Of a DNA stretch of 64,000 nt, positions 1 to 11,859 are shown one piece after another. Every line of letters begins with the position of its first letter. Within the stretch, counting starts at the first letter, position 1. The stretch is from contig CM055111.1 of NCBI GenBank assembly GCA_029204225.1, positions 12,400,697 to 12,464,696 on the forward strand, read 5' to 3'. The notes beneath the pieces are model-generated. The model was given only the letters and a program-made list of their open reading frames with translations. It did not search any database and was not told where the DNA came from. This stretch comes from Diphasiastrum complanatum (Eukaryota; Streptophyta; Lycopodiopsida; Lycopodiales; Lycopodiaceae). A program made the translations under genes and the position numbers.

Positions 1-1586
1 TTCACAAGAAAAAGTGCACCTATGAATCAAATTAAGGTAGAAGGCTCATTAACTTCTTCAGTTCATCCAGCAATGCCTTTTGGCGCAAGTTCACTCCTCA
101 TTCTCCACCTCCTCTCATGGGATTTTCACACTTGGACTGACTATGCCACCACCCCACACTATCCGTATTGACACTCCCATTATCATTTCCCCACGAACTT
201 CTGATTTCTCTCTCTTTAACACCTAGTATGGTCCTTCAAGAAAATAAGAACACATCATGCACGTGATGTCAAGGATCCGAATTTGAGCTCTTTATCCATG
301 CTCCTGATACACTTGCAGCCATACTTGCTGATCTCCTTAACCATGTAGTCATTATACTGGTTTTCCTCCCTCTTGGTGCACCAATATCATCCATCCCATC
401 CATAAGAGCGATGATCCCATGAGACCTAATAATTACCGCACCATCATGATTGGGCATATCATCACAAAACTCTATCAGAGTCGGATGCTACTACTTATAT
501 TTGATTCTCAAGTCTTGACATTGTTTGGTGTTGATAGTTTCACGTTGAAATTTCTCAGTCCTAAATCAAAATTCAAATTCGTTCAATTTCTTTTGTAAGC
601 CCTAATATGGTATAACTATAGTTTAAAATTGAAATATTAAGATTATACAAACGTCTGACGTCGTACTACATAGTATGTTTCATGACTCATTATTATTTTC
701 AAAGTAAATTGTAAAATTTGTTTTCTTGGCGGATGCTTCCTCATGAGGGCCCACTGCAATTCACACTATGCCCTTGGGGACTAGTGGCATAGCAGGGGCA
801 GTGGGCGATGAACAACGAGCCAAGTTCGTCCACCTAGGCCTATGGGAGGAAGGGATGTTTACATTGCAAAATTTCAGCAGTCCAATAAAGAGGCGGCACA
901 AGGTTATGTTTGACGATGTTCTCCCCTTTCATGTGGCTAAGACCCTTGCATGGAGGCTGATGATGAGGCATGTTTCCAGGACAAGGTTAAAAAAATGCAC
1001 GAAAAACCTCTTTGTAGGTTTTCATGTGGCCACTAATAGTCTTTGCTCATAGATGATAGGCCTCATCCATATGATGAAAAATGCATTGGACGCTTACTCA
1101 TCTGTGGATTCGAGAAAGCATTACAAAGTTAACTAGGTGCACCCGTGAGGTAGAGTATTCTGAAGATGTGAAATACCCTAACCAGTGCAAGGACTTGCTA
1201 TTTTTCACAGATGTTTAGTTTCTGGGGAGATTATATTGCTTTTCTGTAAGAAAAGCCAACTGCTAGCTGCTGGATCATAAGAACATCTTGCTGATGCGAA
1301 TTTAGTTTTTTTACATGAAACCAAAGGAGTTAAAGTGTGAGAAGGTTGCAAGAAAACAAACATTCGAACTTGCTGCTATTTTCGTAGTCTAATTGTAATG
1401 CGCTCATCCGGCCTGATGAATACAGGTTCTGGTTTACTCATACTGTTTCTTAGAAATCAATATAATCTTTAGAAGGTGCTATTTTCTTGAATTATTTTCT
1501 CATCTATTTCGGTTCCTGACTATTATGGGATTATTAGGATTCATGTCAGCAAAAGTTTTGAGACAATGAACCGCACCCGCTATACA
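1..1586. other. No supportable gene
   Basis: I see no recognisable domain, RNA gene or mobile-element end here. A 94-codon open frame at 768-1052 (plus) has no family signature I know and does not begin or end in a convincing exon context. It may be intron or intergenic sequence downstream of the possible minus-strand exon at 1611-1766. Confidence 0.4.
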
Positions 1587-1610
1587 TCATTCCAACTTAA
1601 GATGGCCTAC

Positions 1611-1766
1611 CTCTCGGCCGGAGTCGTAGGTAGACGAAGTGGACAATCCCCCATTGGACGGATTTTCTACATCCTCTGCGTCATTTTGCATCAGCAGCTC
1701 CCTATCTGCTCCCAATGTCCTGTTAGCCCTGGATGAAGACGGCGTAGCCGGCTTGTCCTCCGCCAT
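1611..1766 (-). CDS. Possible first exon of an unknown minus-strand gene
   Basis: Reading on the minus strand, an ATG in a good plant context (TGATGGCGG) opens 52 codons that end exactly at a GAGAG|GTAGGCC splice donor in phase 0. The peptide starts MAEDKPATPSSSRANRT and is polar and acidic. The stretch is more GC-rich than its surroundings, as first exons often are. I could not find a downstream exon towards position 1, and I do not recognise the protein. A short upstream minus-strand frame (1810-2034) encodes a hydrophobic segment (IPILLLLVFVLW) and could be a leader ORF or a separate small membrane protein. Both readings are inference from ORF shape and splice context only. Confidence 0.3.
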
Positions 1767-1809
1767 CACAAGACACGAGAAAACCTATTCCAATTCGAAA
1801 ACCTTCCGT

Positions 1810-2034
1810 TCAACCCTTTGCGTTCATGGCTTCAGAAACAAAAAGCTTCTTGTATCTGTCTTGCTTAGCTGCCGACGACTCAATGCGGCATGTAACGCCT
1901 TCTTCTTCAATGCTCGCTCTGTATTGGCTCTGCAGCCGCATCCACGTCCTCTGCACGTTCACTCGCCATAACACAAAAACCAAAAGAAGCAGGATCGGGA
2001 TTTGTGTGCTCCAATTGTCTTCAGAGACGCTCAA
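1810..2034 (-). CDS. Small hypothetical membrane-anchored ORF, 74 codons
   Basis: This minus-strand frame has one strongly hydrophobic run near residues 12-24 (IPILLLLVFVLW) followed by a basic and polar tail, a pattern expected of a single-pass membrane peptide. It lies about 45 bp upstream of the possible exon at 1611-1766 on the same strand, so it may instead be a 5' UTR open frame. Its first in-frame codon is an ATG-like start but nothing else supports expression. No family recognised. Confidence 0.2.
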   Translation of the reverse strand: MSVSEDNWSTQIPILLLLVFVLWRVNVQRTWMRLQSQYRASIEEEGVTCRIESSAAKQDRYKKLFVSEAMNAKG

Positions 2035-4490
2035 TCTTTAGAAATGGATCGAGTTATCTTGAAAATTTTACCGGTCTGGTCGCTATCTTGAAATTTCACT
2101 CGTCTCCTCTCGTCTGGTCGCTATCGACGCAGCATAATAAGCTTACACGTATATCTCTAATAAATTTCAAGATTTAAATAGTGTATTTATTCTGAGTAGT
2201 ATTTGCATTTCAAATTGATATGTGAAAGTCCAGCCGCCTACCAGCTGAAGGCTGAAGGGGACGCGTCAGAACTGACTGCAAAAGTCTGGCCGCCTGCTGG
2301 CGGTCAATGGAAAATTGGACGACTTCGAACGTAAGGATCTCTTTTTATCTTCTTTGACTGCTGTCAACAGTCAGACTGAAAGTTGGCAGGTGGCAGCGGG
2401 CGACAACCGAAGAATTTTTGAAAGATGCGCAAACGGGCTCTCCTTCTAGTGCCACTCTCCTTTGGCAAGCCAAGCTAAAGTACATCACGACATGGCTCAG
2501 GTCAAAAAAATATGATTTCATTTTGGATAGAGAGTGGTATTATTGTCACATCAAATGCACCAAGATTGACTACGCACTCTACTTAGAATCCAAATTACTA
2601 GATTCATGCATGGAACACCTTTCATCTGCCATCACTTGCAAGATCCAAATCCAATTGCAAAAGAGAGATGGCTCCATAATTGGATTATCTGACTTGCCAC
2701 TCACTTTTCCATTAGAATTCGACTTCTCGAAATTCTAATTAACATTGGGAAAAAAGAATCCAAATTCCCAAAGGCAGTCTTCAACTAAAAGGAACTATGA
2801 CCTTAAAAATCTAACTGATTTCAACTCAGTAAGGTCATTCACTTTACAAGCGATTTTTTTATTTGATCATTACCAACGAATTTGAACAAATCCAAAACAT
2901 CCATGGTTACTTCAATTTTTACGTAAACTGGAACTTTCAAAATTTTGTTCAATATGGACCTAAACTGTAAAACTCGATCTAAAGCATCGACTTGGCAGTT
3001 TCACAGTTACCATCACATTTCGAAAGGATTTTCAAACATCCGACATGCATCAGACATGACATATAGTGCTTTCTAAAAAAAATCAATTTTTACGTAAATT
3101 GCCTAGAAACTGGGAAATCCGCTTTTTGAACTAGAATTGTTAAAAATAGCATCATGCATGAAAAAATTTCTGATCAATCTACTGAACACCCATGTACCAT
3201 GCATCCAAATATGCATTAGGGTCTATCCATACATTTTCAACAGCAGAAAAGCACTAAATTGAGCTACATGCATGCATGCATAAGAACATTACGAAAAAAT
3301 TTCAAATTTTAGTTCAAAAATTGTCAAATTTTTGATAGCCATAACTTTCTCTACAGGACACCAAATTGGTCGCTGTAAAGCACAGTACGGAGGGAGAGTG
3401 GTCTTAAAGACACTTGCCACATCACCCTGCCACCTAGGCTTCACACATGCGAGCTGTAACTGACCAAAAAACAGGTAGGAGGGCGCACTTTTTCAAGGTA
3501 GTATCTTAAAAAAACCATGTCCAACCCAATATGCATCCAATCAGAGGTTACAAGCAGTCTTTTGAGGTTTGTTAGAGAAGCATAGAGGCTTCTATCATGT
3601 CCAACAAGCAATCATAGGCTCAGATCATGCACAAAATGCATTTTTGGAGTCCTTCCACAAGCAAAACCTCAACTTAACTAAGTCTCACACAACCAAATTG
3701 GATGCATCATGGCTCAAATTAGAGTAAATCCATCATATCTTTCTGCTTGTAACAAGATCCAACAGGTTTAGACCACCATTGATAGGTATTCATGTTCAAA
3801 AGTCCTCAAAAATACTTTTTGAGACTCTTAATGGTGTCCAATCCTAACAAAACTTCATGAAAGACTTAGGACAGCTTTATTACACCTCTAAAAATGTTCA
3901 CACAAAATATTGGGCATGAATTTTGTATAGAACCCCAAAATTAGTCCAAAAACCATCAAAAAACCATGTTTTTTGACCACAATTTGTGGATCAAATCCAT
4001 AATTGAGTGAAATCAGACCCAAATTCCTGTAAATAACTTACATGCAAGCACCACAAGTTCTTATTCCAGTCGAATATGGTTCCTATAGCCCATTTCTAGT
4101 CCAAAAACACCAATTTTTGGCTAAAAATCACTCTTTAAGCACCCTTTTGACTTTTCAACCCACATGCAATTATTAGATCCAATCAATAATGACTGTAAAA
4201 TAGCAAGTACAATCTAAAAGACTTACTAGATCAGTAGAAATGATAAATTCCAAGCCACCAAAATTTTCAATTCTAGGTGAAAAATCACAAATAACCGTAA
4301 AAAAACTATTGATTTCCATCAAAATCTATGGACAAAATCCATAATCATGATCAATAGGCTGAAAGTACACCAAATTCAGAGAATCCACTTACTTGGAGGT
4401 CAATTCCACCACCTAGAAGTAACAAGCAAAGAGAAACCACCAAAAAGCTGAGAAAAAAGAAGAAGCAGCTCCACCTTCTGATTGATGCAA
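2035..4490. other. AT-rich stretch without a recognisable gene
   Basis: One unrecognised 106-codon frame runs at 2418-2738 (plus, no ATG start). From about 2760 onward the sequence is dominated by short repeats of the type CAAAAACCATCAAAAAACC and has stops in all frames. It sits to the left of a minus-strand primer-binding-site-like motif at 4497-4508, so it may be the decayed interior of a minus-strand LTR retroelement. I can show no domain to confirm that. Confidence 0.35.
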
Positions 4491-4496
4491 ATCCAA

Positions 4497-4980
4497 GTTC
4501 TAATACCACTCTAAGGATCACCTAGTGAAGATCTGACTAGATCCTATTGCATGCAACCAAAAGGACACCTATGGAACAAAACCACCCAACTAGCAGGAAA
4601 TGGCTAGTCAATACCCTAACCATTTCACCCCCATGCCATGGTGAATGAATGCAAGAGAGGAGGGGCTCCTGGCTACAAGGATAAGAAAATCCAATAGGTA
4701 GATGGGCAAGTTTCCACTAGTATATATTCTCTCCCATGAGGAGAGAATATTCCTCTTAGGATCCCCATGCAACTTGGAATAACAATTGACTTCCTATTCT
4801 TGCATTATAGTAGTCAGACACCATGCAAGTGCTCCTATGTCCAATTATAGGTCTGGGCCCTCATATGATTATTAATTACTTTATCGACCAAGCCCGGAAT
4901 GACGAGGCATAACTAATAACCACATACACTGGAATGACCGGCTACCCATGTATGTCAGGAATTATTCCAAATCCACATAT
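4497..4980 (-). mobile_element. Probable LTR of a minus-strand retroelement, with PBS-like site
   Basis: On the minus strand, 4497-4508 reads TGGTATTAGAAC, close to the initiator-Met tRNA primer-binding site TGGTATCAGAGC used by most plant copia elements. The sequence to its right (4509 to roughly 4980) would then be the 5' LTR. It holds a TATA-like segment (ATATATTCTCTCCC and its inverted partner GAGAGAATATTCC, near 4723-4754). I find no clean TG/CA ends and no second LTR, so the limits are approximate. Confidence 0.35.
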
Positions 4981-5226
4981 TGGACATGGACATAACAGAA
5001 AGTTTGGAGTCTATCTTTTGCTTTATGATGGTGGGATTGTTTCACTAACCTTTGTGGAAGGTCGAGATCAAGCATTGATGAGATCTTGTTGGATCTAGAT
5101 CATATGTTTGAGAGGAAGTATTTGCAGAGGTTCAGGTTTGAAGATATTCATATCTTTGATATTCGAAAGAAAGATCAAGAGGTTGGTCTCAAAGAGCTTC
5201 AATAACACAAAAGGAGAAGTGGCAAT

Positions 5227-5907
5227 TTGGAGCTAGTCAAGAACATCAAAGGAGAGGCAAATGGCAAAAATGTTATGGATCTATTTTTGCAAGTGTTTGA
5301 AGACTCAAGTAAAGTCAAAGGAACAACAAGAAACTGTTGTTCAAGTTTACTTTACTTGTTCTATCTCATGTTTGAGCAATTTCATGTGAATTTGTGCAAA
5401 TTGTCAAAATATGGTAAAACTAGCTACATTGTTTTACATCATTTTGATGTTGGAGTTGTACTAGTATTCTTGGTTGGTTTTGCTAATGGAAATGAAGCTA
5501 ATGGAGGTTCAGTATATCACTCATTCATGCCTAAGTTCTCAAGGTTTGAATTATGCGGTGCCAATGCTTTGAGATTGTCAATTTCTAGTGAATCTATTGT
5601 CAGAATTTCCAAGGTTTGATGGTTTCTTGTGGCAAGATGGAGATGAAGACTCATTCATGAAGTTTTATGGTGGCGACATATCAAGAAAGGACAAAGATGG
5701 AGGAGAGAAGCAAGCAAGTGGTCATCACTCACATTTATTGTTTGGTTGTTATTATTTTCCAGAGAGTTCAAAGTCGAAAGCATGGTGGAATCATTACATT
5801 TATATTCTATTTGGTTCTTCATGTTCTAGTTACATCATAATGTGTAAAATTGATGTGAGAGATAGTGAAGCATCCAATTTGGACACTATTCTCTATATCA
5901 AATATAT
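5227..5907 (+). other. Unrecognised open frames, partly repeated at 62.94 kb
   Basis: Two overlapping frames (5227-5619 and 5588-5907) show no family motif I know. Bases about 5455-5525 (encoding a segment like LVGFANGNEANG) recur near 62940-62995, beside the duplicated transposase tail, so this is probably part of a dispersed repeat and not a host gene. The right edge is the target site of the solo LTR that follows. Confidence 0.3.
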
Positions 5908-5912
5908 AAACT

Positions 5913-6687
5913 TGTAGTGGGTTTCTTTCCTTGCCTAACTTGAATTTCCTTGCCTAACCTGAATCCAAGATCTAGTCAATCTAGCATCAAAGAGACGGAG
6001 TTAGTTGTCACACGTAGGTTCGTTCCCATGAGAGCGATAATATAGTTCAGATTTCAACATGAATGGAGGATCTAACACTAACATCCATTAACACTAAGCA
6101 TTAACACTGCATCCATTAGCCCTACTTATATTAACCCTAAATCAACAACAATGATAGAAACTTACTCTTCTCTCTCTCCCTTTCTCTCTCACAAAAGCAT
6201 AAGAAATAGCAATCCCAATAATGATCAGATCCAACAATTAGCAAAATCCAAAGAAAACATGAGAAATGGAGGAGAAGAGAGAAAGAGCAAGGACATTCAT
6301 CAATCCATTTCTAAAGAGAACCAATCTGCTTTATTGAAATGAGGAAATGAACATGAGGAGCAACTCGAGTTGGTCCCTTTTTATAGTAGAGAGGAGGACT
6401 CTGGCCTTTGAATCCTATTGGTCCAATCTTGCCTCTCTTTTTATTCAAATTTAAAAAAGTGTGGGAACCATCAAAATTGGAGGGAAACCCAACTTTATTC
6501 ACTAACTTGACATTTAGGCCCTGCGACATTAAAAGTCTCGCAAAAAGGCCTAAAGTCTTTTTATTAACATTTAACTAATCAAATAACTATGTGATCATTG
6601 GGTTGGACTTACACACGCAAGGTGCCAAATCCCTCTCACTTATTAATTAGGGTTAGGGTTGCCTTGGGATCCGCAAACCCTCCAACA
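5913..6687 (-). mobile_element. Solo LTR with 5-bp target duplication
   Basis: The 775-bp unit begins TGTAGTGGG and ends CTCCAACA, so it has TG...CA ends. It is flanked by AAACT at 5908-5912 and again at 6688-6692, a perfect 5-bp target duplication. It matches the LTR at 9217-9972 along its length (shared blocks such as GTAGGTTCGTTCCCATGAGA and GGGATCCGCAAACCCTCCA). With no internal region between the duplications, it is the product of LTR-LTR recombination. Orientation is taken from the related LTR, whose polypurine tract is on the minus strand. Confidence 0.85.
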
Positions 6688-6797
6688 AAACTACTTTAAA
6701 ACCTTAGAAAGGAGGTCTATGATTAGGATGGAGATCATTCTAAATTTGGATCAAAGTAGTATGGTCAAAACTATGCTAAAACTAGTTGAAGAGGGAG

Positions 6798-7225
6798 TGT
6801 GAGAAATATCAACTAGTTTAGTCATGTTTAGTTCATTTGGCAATTCAGGCCAATATGCATCTTAGACTTAGAGATAAAAAATATGAAGTTATTTTTGTCT
6901 AAGTTCAATTGAATTACCACTTTTGAAAAATGTGGAAAAAGTAAGTGGGTCGATTTTGGGAAGATTCAAATTTGAATGTTTGGTACATTGAATCTAGTCT
7001 ATTTCTGTGTAGCATTTGGAATAGATTTAGAAGTTTCCTGTTGTTGATAAGATTGGAGAAGGACATCCAAATAGGACATGAACCAGTTATAAATAGTGTA
7101 CAAGCGTGGTAAGAGATACATTCTCTCTCTCTACTCCCATTCATGCTTATACATGAGTTCTCTTTGGGTTCATATATCCATTTTTGCACTATAGTATTGA
7201 TATCTTGCAATTTTGTGTGTAGAAT
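6798..7225 (+). mobile_element. LTR-like fragment with TATA box
   Basis: A purine tract (GAAGAGGGAG, 6788-6797) is followed by TGTGAGAAATATCAACTAG. The following 400 bp match two other places in the window: 62525-62927 on the minus strand and 63729-64000 on the plus strand. Near 7088 there is TATAAATA, followed about 80 bp later by the shared block GTTCTCTTTGGGTTC, which looks like a promoter and transcription-start region of an LTR. No second copy in the same orientation nearby, so it is a fragment or a solo LTR with unclear right edge. Confidence 0.55.
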
Positions 7226-8345
7226 GCAATTGTATGTTGATTATTGGATCCACACATGTGAAATACAATACCTTACTCCTATTGTATGGACAAAAACTTC
7301 ATTTTATCATATATATGTTATTTGATCAATAGCTTATTGAGTTTGCATCTTCTATATGTAGTAGATGTTAGATTTCTACATTGTTAATGGTGCTAGATGT
7401 GTTGTAGTTCATAACCAAAGATCAAATGGACATATTGGATCTTAGTGATATGATATTTCTTCACATGATATCCCTCATGTGAAATCCACAAAAGCTCTTG
7501 GAAGTATTTTCTTCCTAGTGAAATTGAGTATTCATGAAGAGGTGGAATTCATTCTACTATAAAGACCATATAAGTTCAAAGGTGAGCCCATAATGGCTAC
7601 TAGATACTCTAGAGGTTTTGTTACTAAGTACATTTATAAGATGGAGAATTTGGTTTAGGTCCACCTCCCTCTATTCCCAACTCTCTACAAAGTAGTTAAT
7701 TCAAGACTTTTTTCTAAGCTTGGCAATGTGATCACCATCCACCCTTTAAAGAGTGCCAATATTTTCCTCATATTCATGGTTTCATTACCTTGAAGCTTGT
7801 TAAGAATATGCCAAGCTACCTAGATTTGTGTGTCAAGGGAGACATTCTTTGACAAAAGATCAGCTTCTCAACCATCCTTCACTTTAGCAAAGAATTTTGA
7901 AAATCCTTGAATTTAGCAATGAATGGGAAAAAACAAGATACACTACAGCTTGTTAGTCTTGCAAAAAATCAAATTTGGCAAGAGAAATCCCTAAGAAGAT
8001 TAATAAACATTGTCAAAAAGCAATATATCAAGTTTGTATAGTGTTCAAAGAAAAAGGTCCAAGTGCAAGTAAGATACAAGAAGAAGAAAACTATGACACT
8101 CTTATAGATGAGAATGTTGAACAATGTCAAAGAATTTAAAGATTTTTAATATCTCCACCTCATGGAGACTTCATAAGTCATTATTGGATGGATGACATCA
8201 CATTGTGGCTAAGCTCCAATTGTGATCAACAACCTAATTAGTTGCCCTAATTGGATAAGCCTGAGCGACATTCCTCATTAGTATAAATAGCTGATTATTA
8301 GAAGATATTCATATGGATGATATACAGAGTTTAATAACAAAGTTT
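7226..8345. other. No supportable gene
   Basis: AT-rich sequence with stops in all frames and no domain signature. Some segments (for example around 7570-7760) read like very decayed retroelement interior, but I could not match them to a protein family. Confidence 0.35.
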
Positions 8346-8426
8346 CTATGGTGCATTTCTCTGACCCCCTCCTGTGATTGGAATTCCACTAGGGTGGACT
8401 CGTGTTGTTTGCTTAGTCTGCACCAT
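8346..8426 (-). pseudogene. Histone H3-like N-terminal tail fragment (27 codons)
   Basis: On the minus strand the frame begins MVQTKQTTRVHPSGIPITGG and stops after 26 residues. Seven of the first ten residues match the canonical H3 start MARTKQTARK, including the TKQT around lysine 4. The nucleotide sequence from 14 bp upstream of the ATG (TGATCCGATATTGGATA) through the GGG run matches the 5' end of the H3-like gene at 21323. The histone fold is absent. The fragment starts 182 bp inside what should be the 3' LTR of the minus-strand copia element ending at 8608, so it may have been captured by or inserted into that LTR. Confidence 0.6.
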
Positions 8427-8615
8427 TAGTATCCAATATCGGATCACCGTGCAATGAAGGATAATTTGGTGTTGAGTACTTCAATGTCGAGTTTATGCAT
8501 GAGAGAAGTTAAAGTCGATGACTTTCAAGTCGACATAATTGAACTTTGACAGATTTTTCAGGATACTCATCACTGAATGGATTTGAGACTGAGCATTGAA
8601 ATCCAACACTCCCCC

Positions 8616-9216
8616 TTAATGTGGATTTGAAAAAACTTTGATTTTCACATTTAGCATGTCGTTAAAATAGAGATGATGCTCCTTTGATAGAGCTTTCGTG
8701 AAGTAATCTGCTGCCATAAGATCTGTCCTACAGTAAACTATGATACTTCCTTGCTTTGCACCTTCTCTCTAAGGTAGTGATACCTTATTTTGATATGCTT
8801 GCTTCGAGAATTAAATCTCGGATTTAGAGATAGTGCTATTGTGCTCTGATTTTCACAATTAATTGTCATTGGATGTAGCTGAGCAAGGTCGATATCTGCA
8901 AGTAGATTTCTCAGCCAAATTGTTTCCTTGGTAGTATTTGTGGCAACTATGTACTATGATTCGATCGATAATAATACTACTGAGGTTTGCTTTCGGCTGT
9001 TCCAAGAGATTGGGCCTTGATTGTATATTGGCAGATTGGCTGCCTCTATAACAGATGCTGAGATGTTTAGTTGCTTGGACGTATTTCATGACTTTCATGA
9101 CTTTCATGAGCACTTTCCAATGGGTTTAAACCTGGATTCGATAGGAACTAGCTGAGTGAACTGATTGATTATGCAAGGTCTGGTCATGTGTAGAGCATTG
9201 CATACATCAGTGAGCC
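8616..9216 (-). pseudogene. Ty1/copia RNase H and pol C-terminus, degenerate
   Basis: Minus-strand reading gives the copia RNase H signature: TTKETIWLRNLLADIDLAQL, then NCENQSTIALSLNPRFNSRS, then KHIKIRYHYLREK, and the pol end AADYFTKALSKEHH with the stop at 8616-8618. A polypurine tract (AAGGGGGAG) and the start of an LTR (TGTTGGATTTC, first base 8608) follow at once. Upstream, the region to 9216 still shows weak RT-RNase H linker text but contains several stops in a GAAAGTCAT repeat. The element is cut on its 5' side by the LTR that begins at 9217. Confidence 0.8.
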
Positions 9217-9972
9217 TGTAAAGGGTTTCTTTCCTAGCCTATCCTCAACCCAAGATCTAAGCAATCTAGCATCAAGGAGAAGAAGTTAGTTGTCACATGT
9301 AGGTTCGTTCCCATGAGAACGATAGCATATCTCAGATTTCAGCATGAATGGAAGATCCACATCTAACTCTAACATCCATTAACCCTAAGCATTAACACTA
9401 CGATCCACAATGAAAAAAGCTTACTCTTTTTCTCTCATAAAAAGCATAAGAATATACAATCCCAATAACAATCAGATCTAACAATTAGCAAATCCAAAGA
9501 AAACATGAGAGATGGAGAAAAAGAGATAGAGAGCAAGGACATTCATAAATCCGTTTCACAAGAGAACCAATATGCTTTATTGAAATGAAGATATGTACAT
9601 GTTTTACAAACTCGAGTTGGTCCTTTTTTATAGTGGAGAGGAGGACCCTGGGCTTAGAATCCTATTGGTCCATTTCTATCTCCCTAACTATTCATATTTA
9701 AAAAAGAGTGGGAACCATCTAAAATTGGAGGGAACCAATTTGAGTTTGAATTTGAACCAATTTTGGTGGGAGACCCAACTTTATTCACTAACTTGACATT
9801 AGGCCTACGACATTAAAAGTCTCGCAAAAAGGCCTAAAGTCCTTTTATTGACTTTCTAATTAATCAAATAACTATGTGATCATCGGATTGGACTTACACA
9901 CGCAAGGTGCCAAATCCGTCTCACTTATTAACTAGGGTTAGGGTTTCCTTGGGATCCGCAAACCCTCCAGCA
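9217..9972 (-). mobile_element. LTR of a minus-strand retroelement (3' LTR)
   Basis: This LTR matches the solo LTR at 5913-6687. On the minus strand it starts TGCTGGAGGG and ends CTTTACA. Immediately outside its start lies a polypurine tract on the minus strand (GTTTTGGTGGGGGATAC, 9973-9989), the usual position just upstream of a 3' LTR. The interior of the element would therefore extend rightwards from 9990. The left edge abuts the truncated copia RNase H gene, which suggests that this element inserted into the copia copy. Confidence 0.7.
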
Positions 9973-9989
9973 GTATCCCCCACCAAAAC

Positions 9990-10934
9990 TGGTGGCAGTC
10001 TCATGACACCTTGCGAGATTATTCACTTTGGGCTCTAGTTAGCCTCACATTGTACTTTGATAAGATGGTACTACACCTTCTCCATGAATTCTAGGTGCTC
10101 CATATTGGAATCGTACTTGTGCAAAAAAAAAGTATTAGCTCTTGCAAGCCAATTGGAAGTTGTCCAAGCCAAAAACCTTGACTCCCAAGAACCTCCCAGC
10201 ATGGCATAGTATAACCTTGTGATCGGCAACTGGTCTTGGATTTATCGGACGCCATTGGAAGATTTGGATTAAATGCCAATGGAGGTAGGCAATCATCCCA
10301 TATCATAGCAGTGGATGCCAACTTGGACAATTCATTCGCAAAAATGGCCAATTGTCTTACAGTTGGATCTGGCGAGTTGCAGTACTTAGTACCATAAAAT
10401 TGTAGGGCTCTCATAAAGTCAACTCAAATTTGTCAATTGAAAGTTTGATGAATGATGGGCCACTTTGGGGTGTGGATGCTGATTTGATCCAATGACACAC
10501 CCAAATCTTTCCATTTATTGCGTCTTGGCATCGGCAAATAATAGAGATCCACCCACAATTGGCGAGGGCTAGCAACGTAGCTTGTAATAGAATCAGGCGC
10601 TTTTTCAAAAACTGTCTTACGCCATGCCGATTGCTCTCCCAATGCGGGTAACTTGTCCAATTCTTTCCCGACCTCTATCTCAGAGGTTTTGAACTTAATC
10701 ACCCAGCCACCCCTCGAGGACATATGCGGATGTTGGTGCAAATTTTTTTGAATTTGATCCTCGATGGTGACCGATTTTGAAATAGTACTCTGGCCCCTGA
10801 TGAAGATGGACCGGCTTCAATAGGTTAGATTGGTCCATGCTTGCATCTAACCCTGTATCCCTTGCTATCTCTTTCTGGTGTTGAGGGGAGAATTGCGGCA
10901 TGAGTGGAATTAGAATTTGAGGCCTGGAATCCAT
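9990..10934 (-). pseudogene. Degenerate minus-strand retroelement ORF, family not identified
   Basis: A chain of minus-strand frames (10695-10934, 10433-10741, 10091-10414) is linked by frameshifts. It contains readable segments such as SAWRKTVFEKAPDSITSYV and PRQLWVDLYYLPMPRRNKWK, without stops over 100 codons each. Its position inside an element whose 3' LTR and polypurine tract lie at 9217-9989 fits a 3'-proximal retroelement gene or an extra ORF. I do not recognise reverse transcriptase, RNase H, integrase or protease motifs, so I give no function. Confidence 0.35.
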
Positions 10935-11859
10935 GAAAGTCTAGGTGTTTGGCAAAATAACTTGAATTTGTGGGGGACTGGCGGCCTGGGAAGTTGTGAT
11001 TGGAATGGTAGATCCAATTGTCATAGACTGACCCTATGAGGAAGCGGAGGCGAGGGATGCATCAGTGGTTTGAGGGAGAGGTAGCTCAGTCTGGGTTGCA
11101 GCAGGGGGTGGAAGCACAGCTGGAGTTGGTTGCCTAGTACAACGTCGTGACACGGAAGGCAAGTCAGAAACAAAGATCTCACTGCGTGGACGACGATGAC
11201 TGTGTGAACTCGACGCCTAGTGTGAGGATTCAACAGTGCCGCTTCGTAAATAGAGAGCACAAAATTCATACTAAAACCATGGATATTGTTTTCAAGATAG
11301 GAGACTGCAAGGAGGGACAAGAGCTGGTCAGTAGTACACTGCTGTTTGGTATTACTTTTGATAGCTCATTTGAGCTCTCCAAACACAGTCTTGAACTAGT
11401 TATATGGTTCCAAAGGGGTCTTGGCTCTCTTGGCCTGAGACTCAATATCCTATGCAAAATTTGAGAAGAGATACGGTTTTTCCTAAGGTTGCCAACCATC
11501 AAAAAATTGTTGAGGAGCTGAGCAGTAGCCTAAATGGTAGGATCAGTAATGGCATCTAGAAGATAGCCATCATTAGTCCAATATAGATCATTGGTAGTAT
11601 CAGTATAAGGCTTAATAACCTGTTTGGCTTGTTTATGGTTTGGTGAGGCTTGGGTACCCGCCGATATTCCTATGGCAGCAAGGGCGGCTTCTGTCACACA
11701 CACCTTGTGTGTGGCTCCTTGAAAGGGAATGTTAAATCTGGATTTTTTCTTCTTTCAAGTACTGAAGGCAAGAGTGATAAAATCCATGTTGATTCTCCTT
11801 GAGAACGCTCTCTCATGAATACCCATTGTAGTAAGTAGAGGCTCCGCAAAGGTCATCCA

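Noticed and set aside
6640-6670. TTAGGGTTAGGG-like text in the solo LTR as interstitial telomere
   Set aside because: The unit is AGGGTTAGGGTT within an LTR and is repeated at the same place in the LTR at 9.2 kb, so it belongs to the LTR and is not the plant unit TTTAGGG.
5913-9972. The 5.9 and 9.2 kb repeats as the two LTRs of one element
   Set aside because: The first has its own perfect AAACT duplication with nothing inside, and the second has a polypurine tract pointing to an interior on its right, so they are separate insertions.
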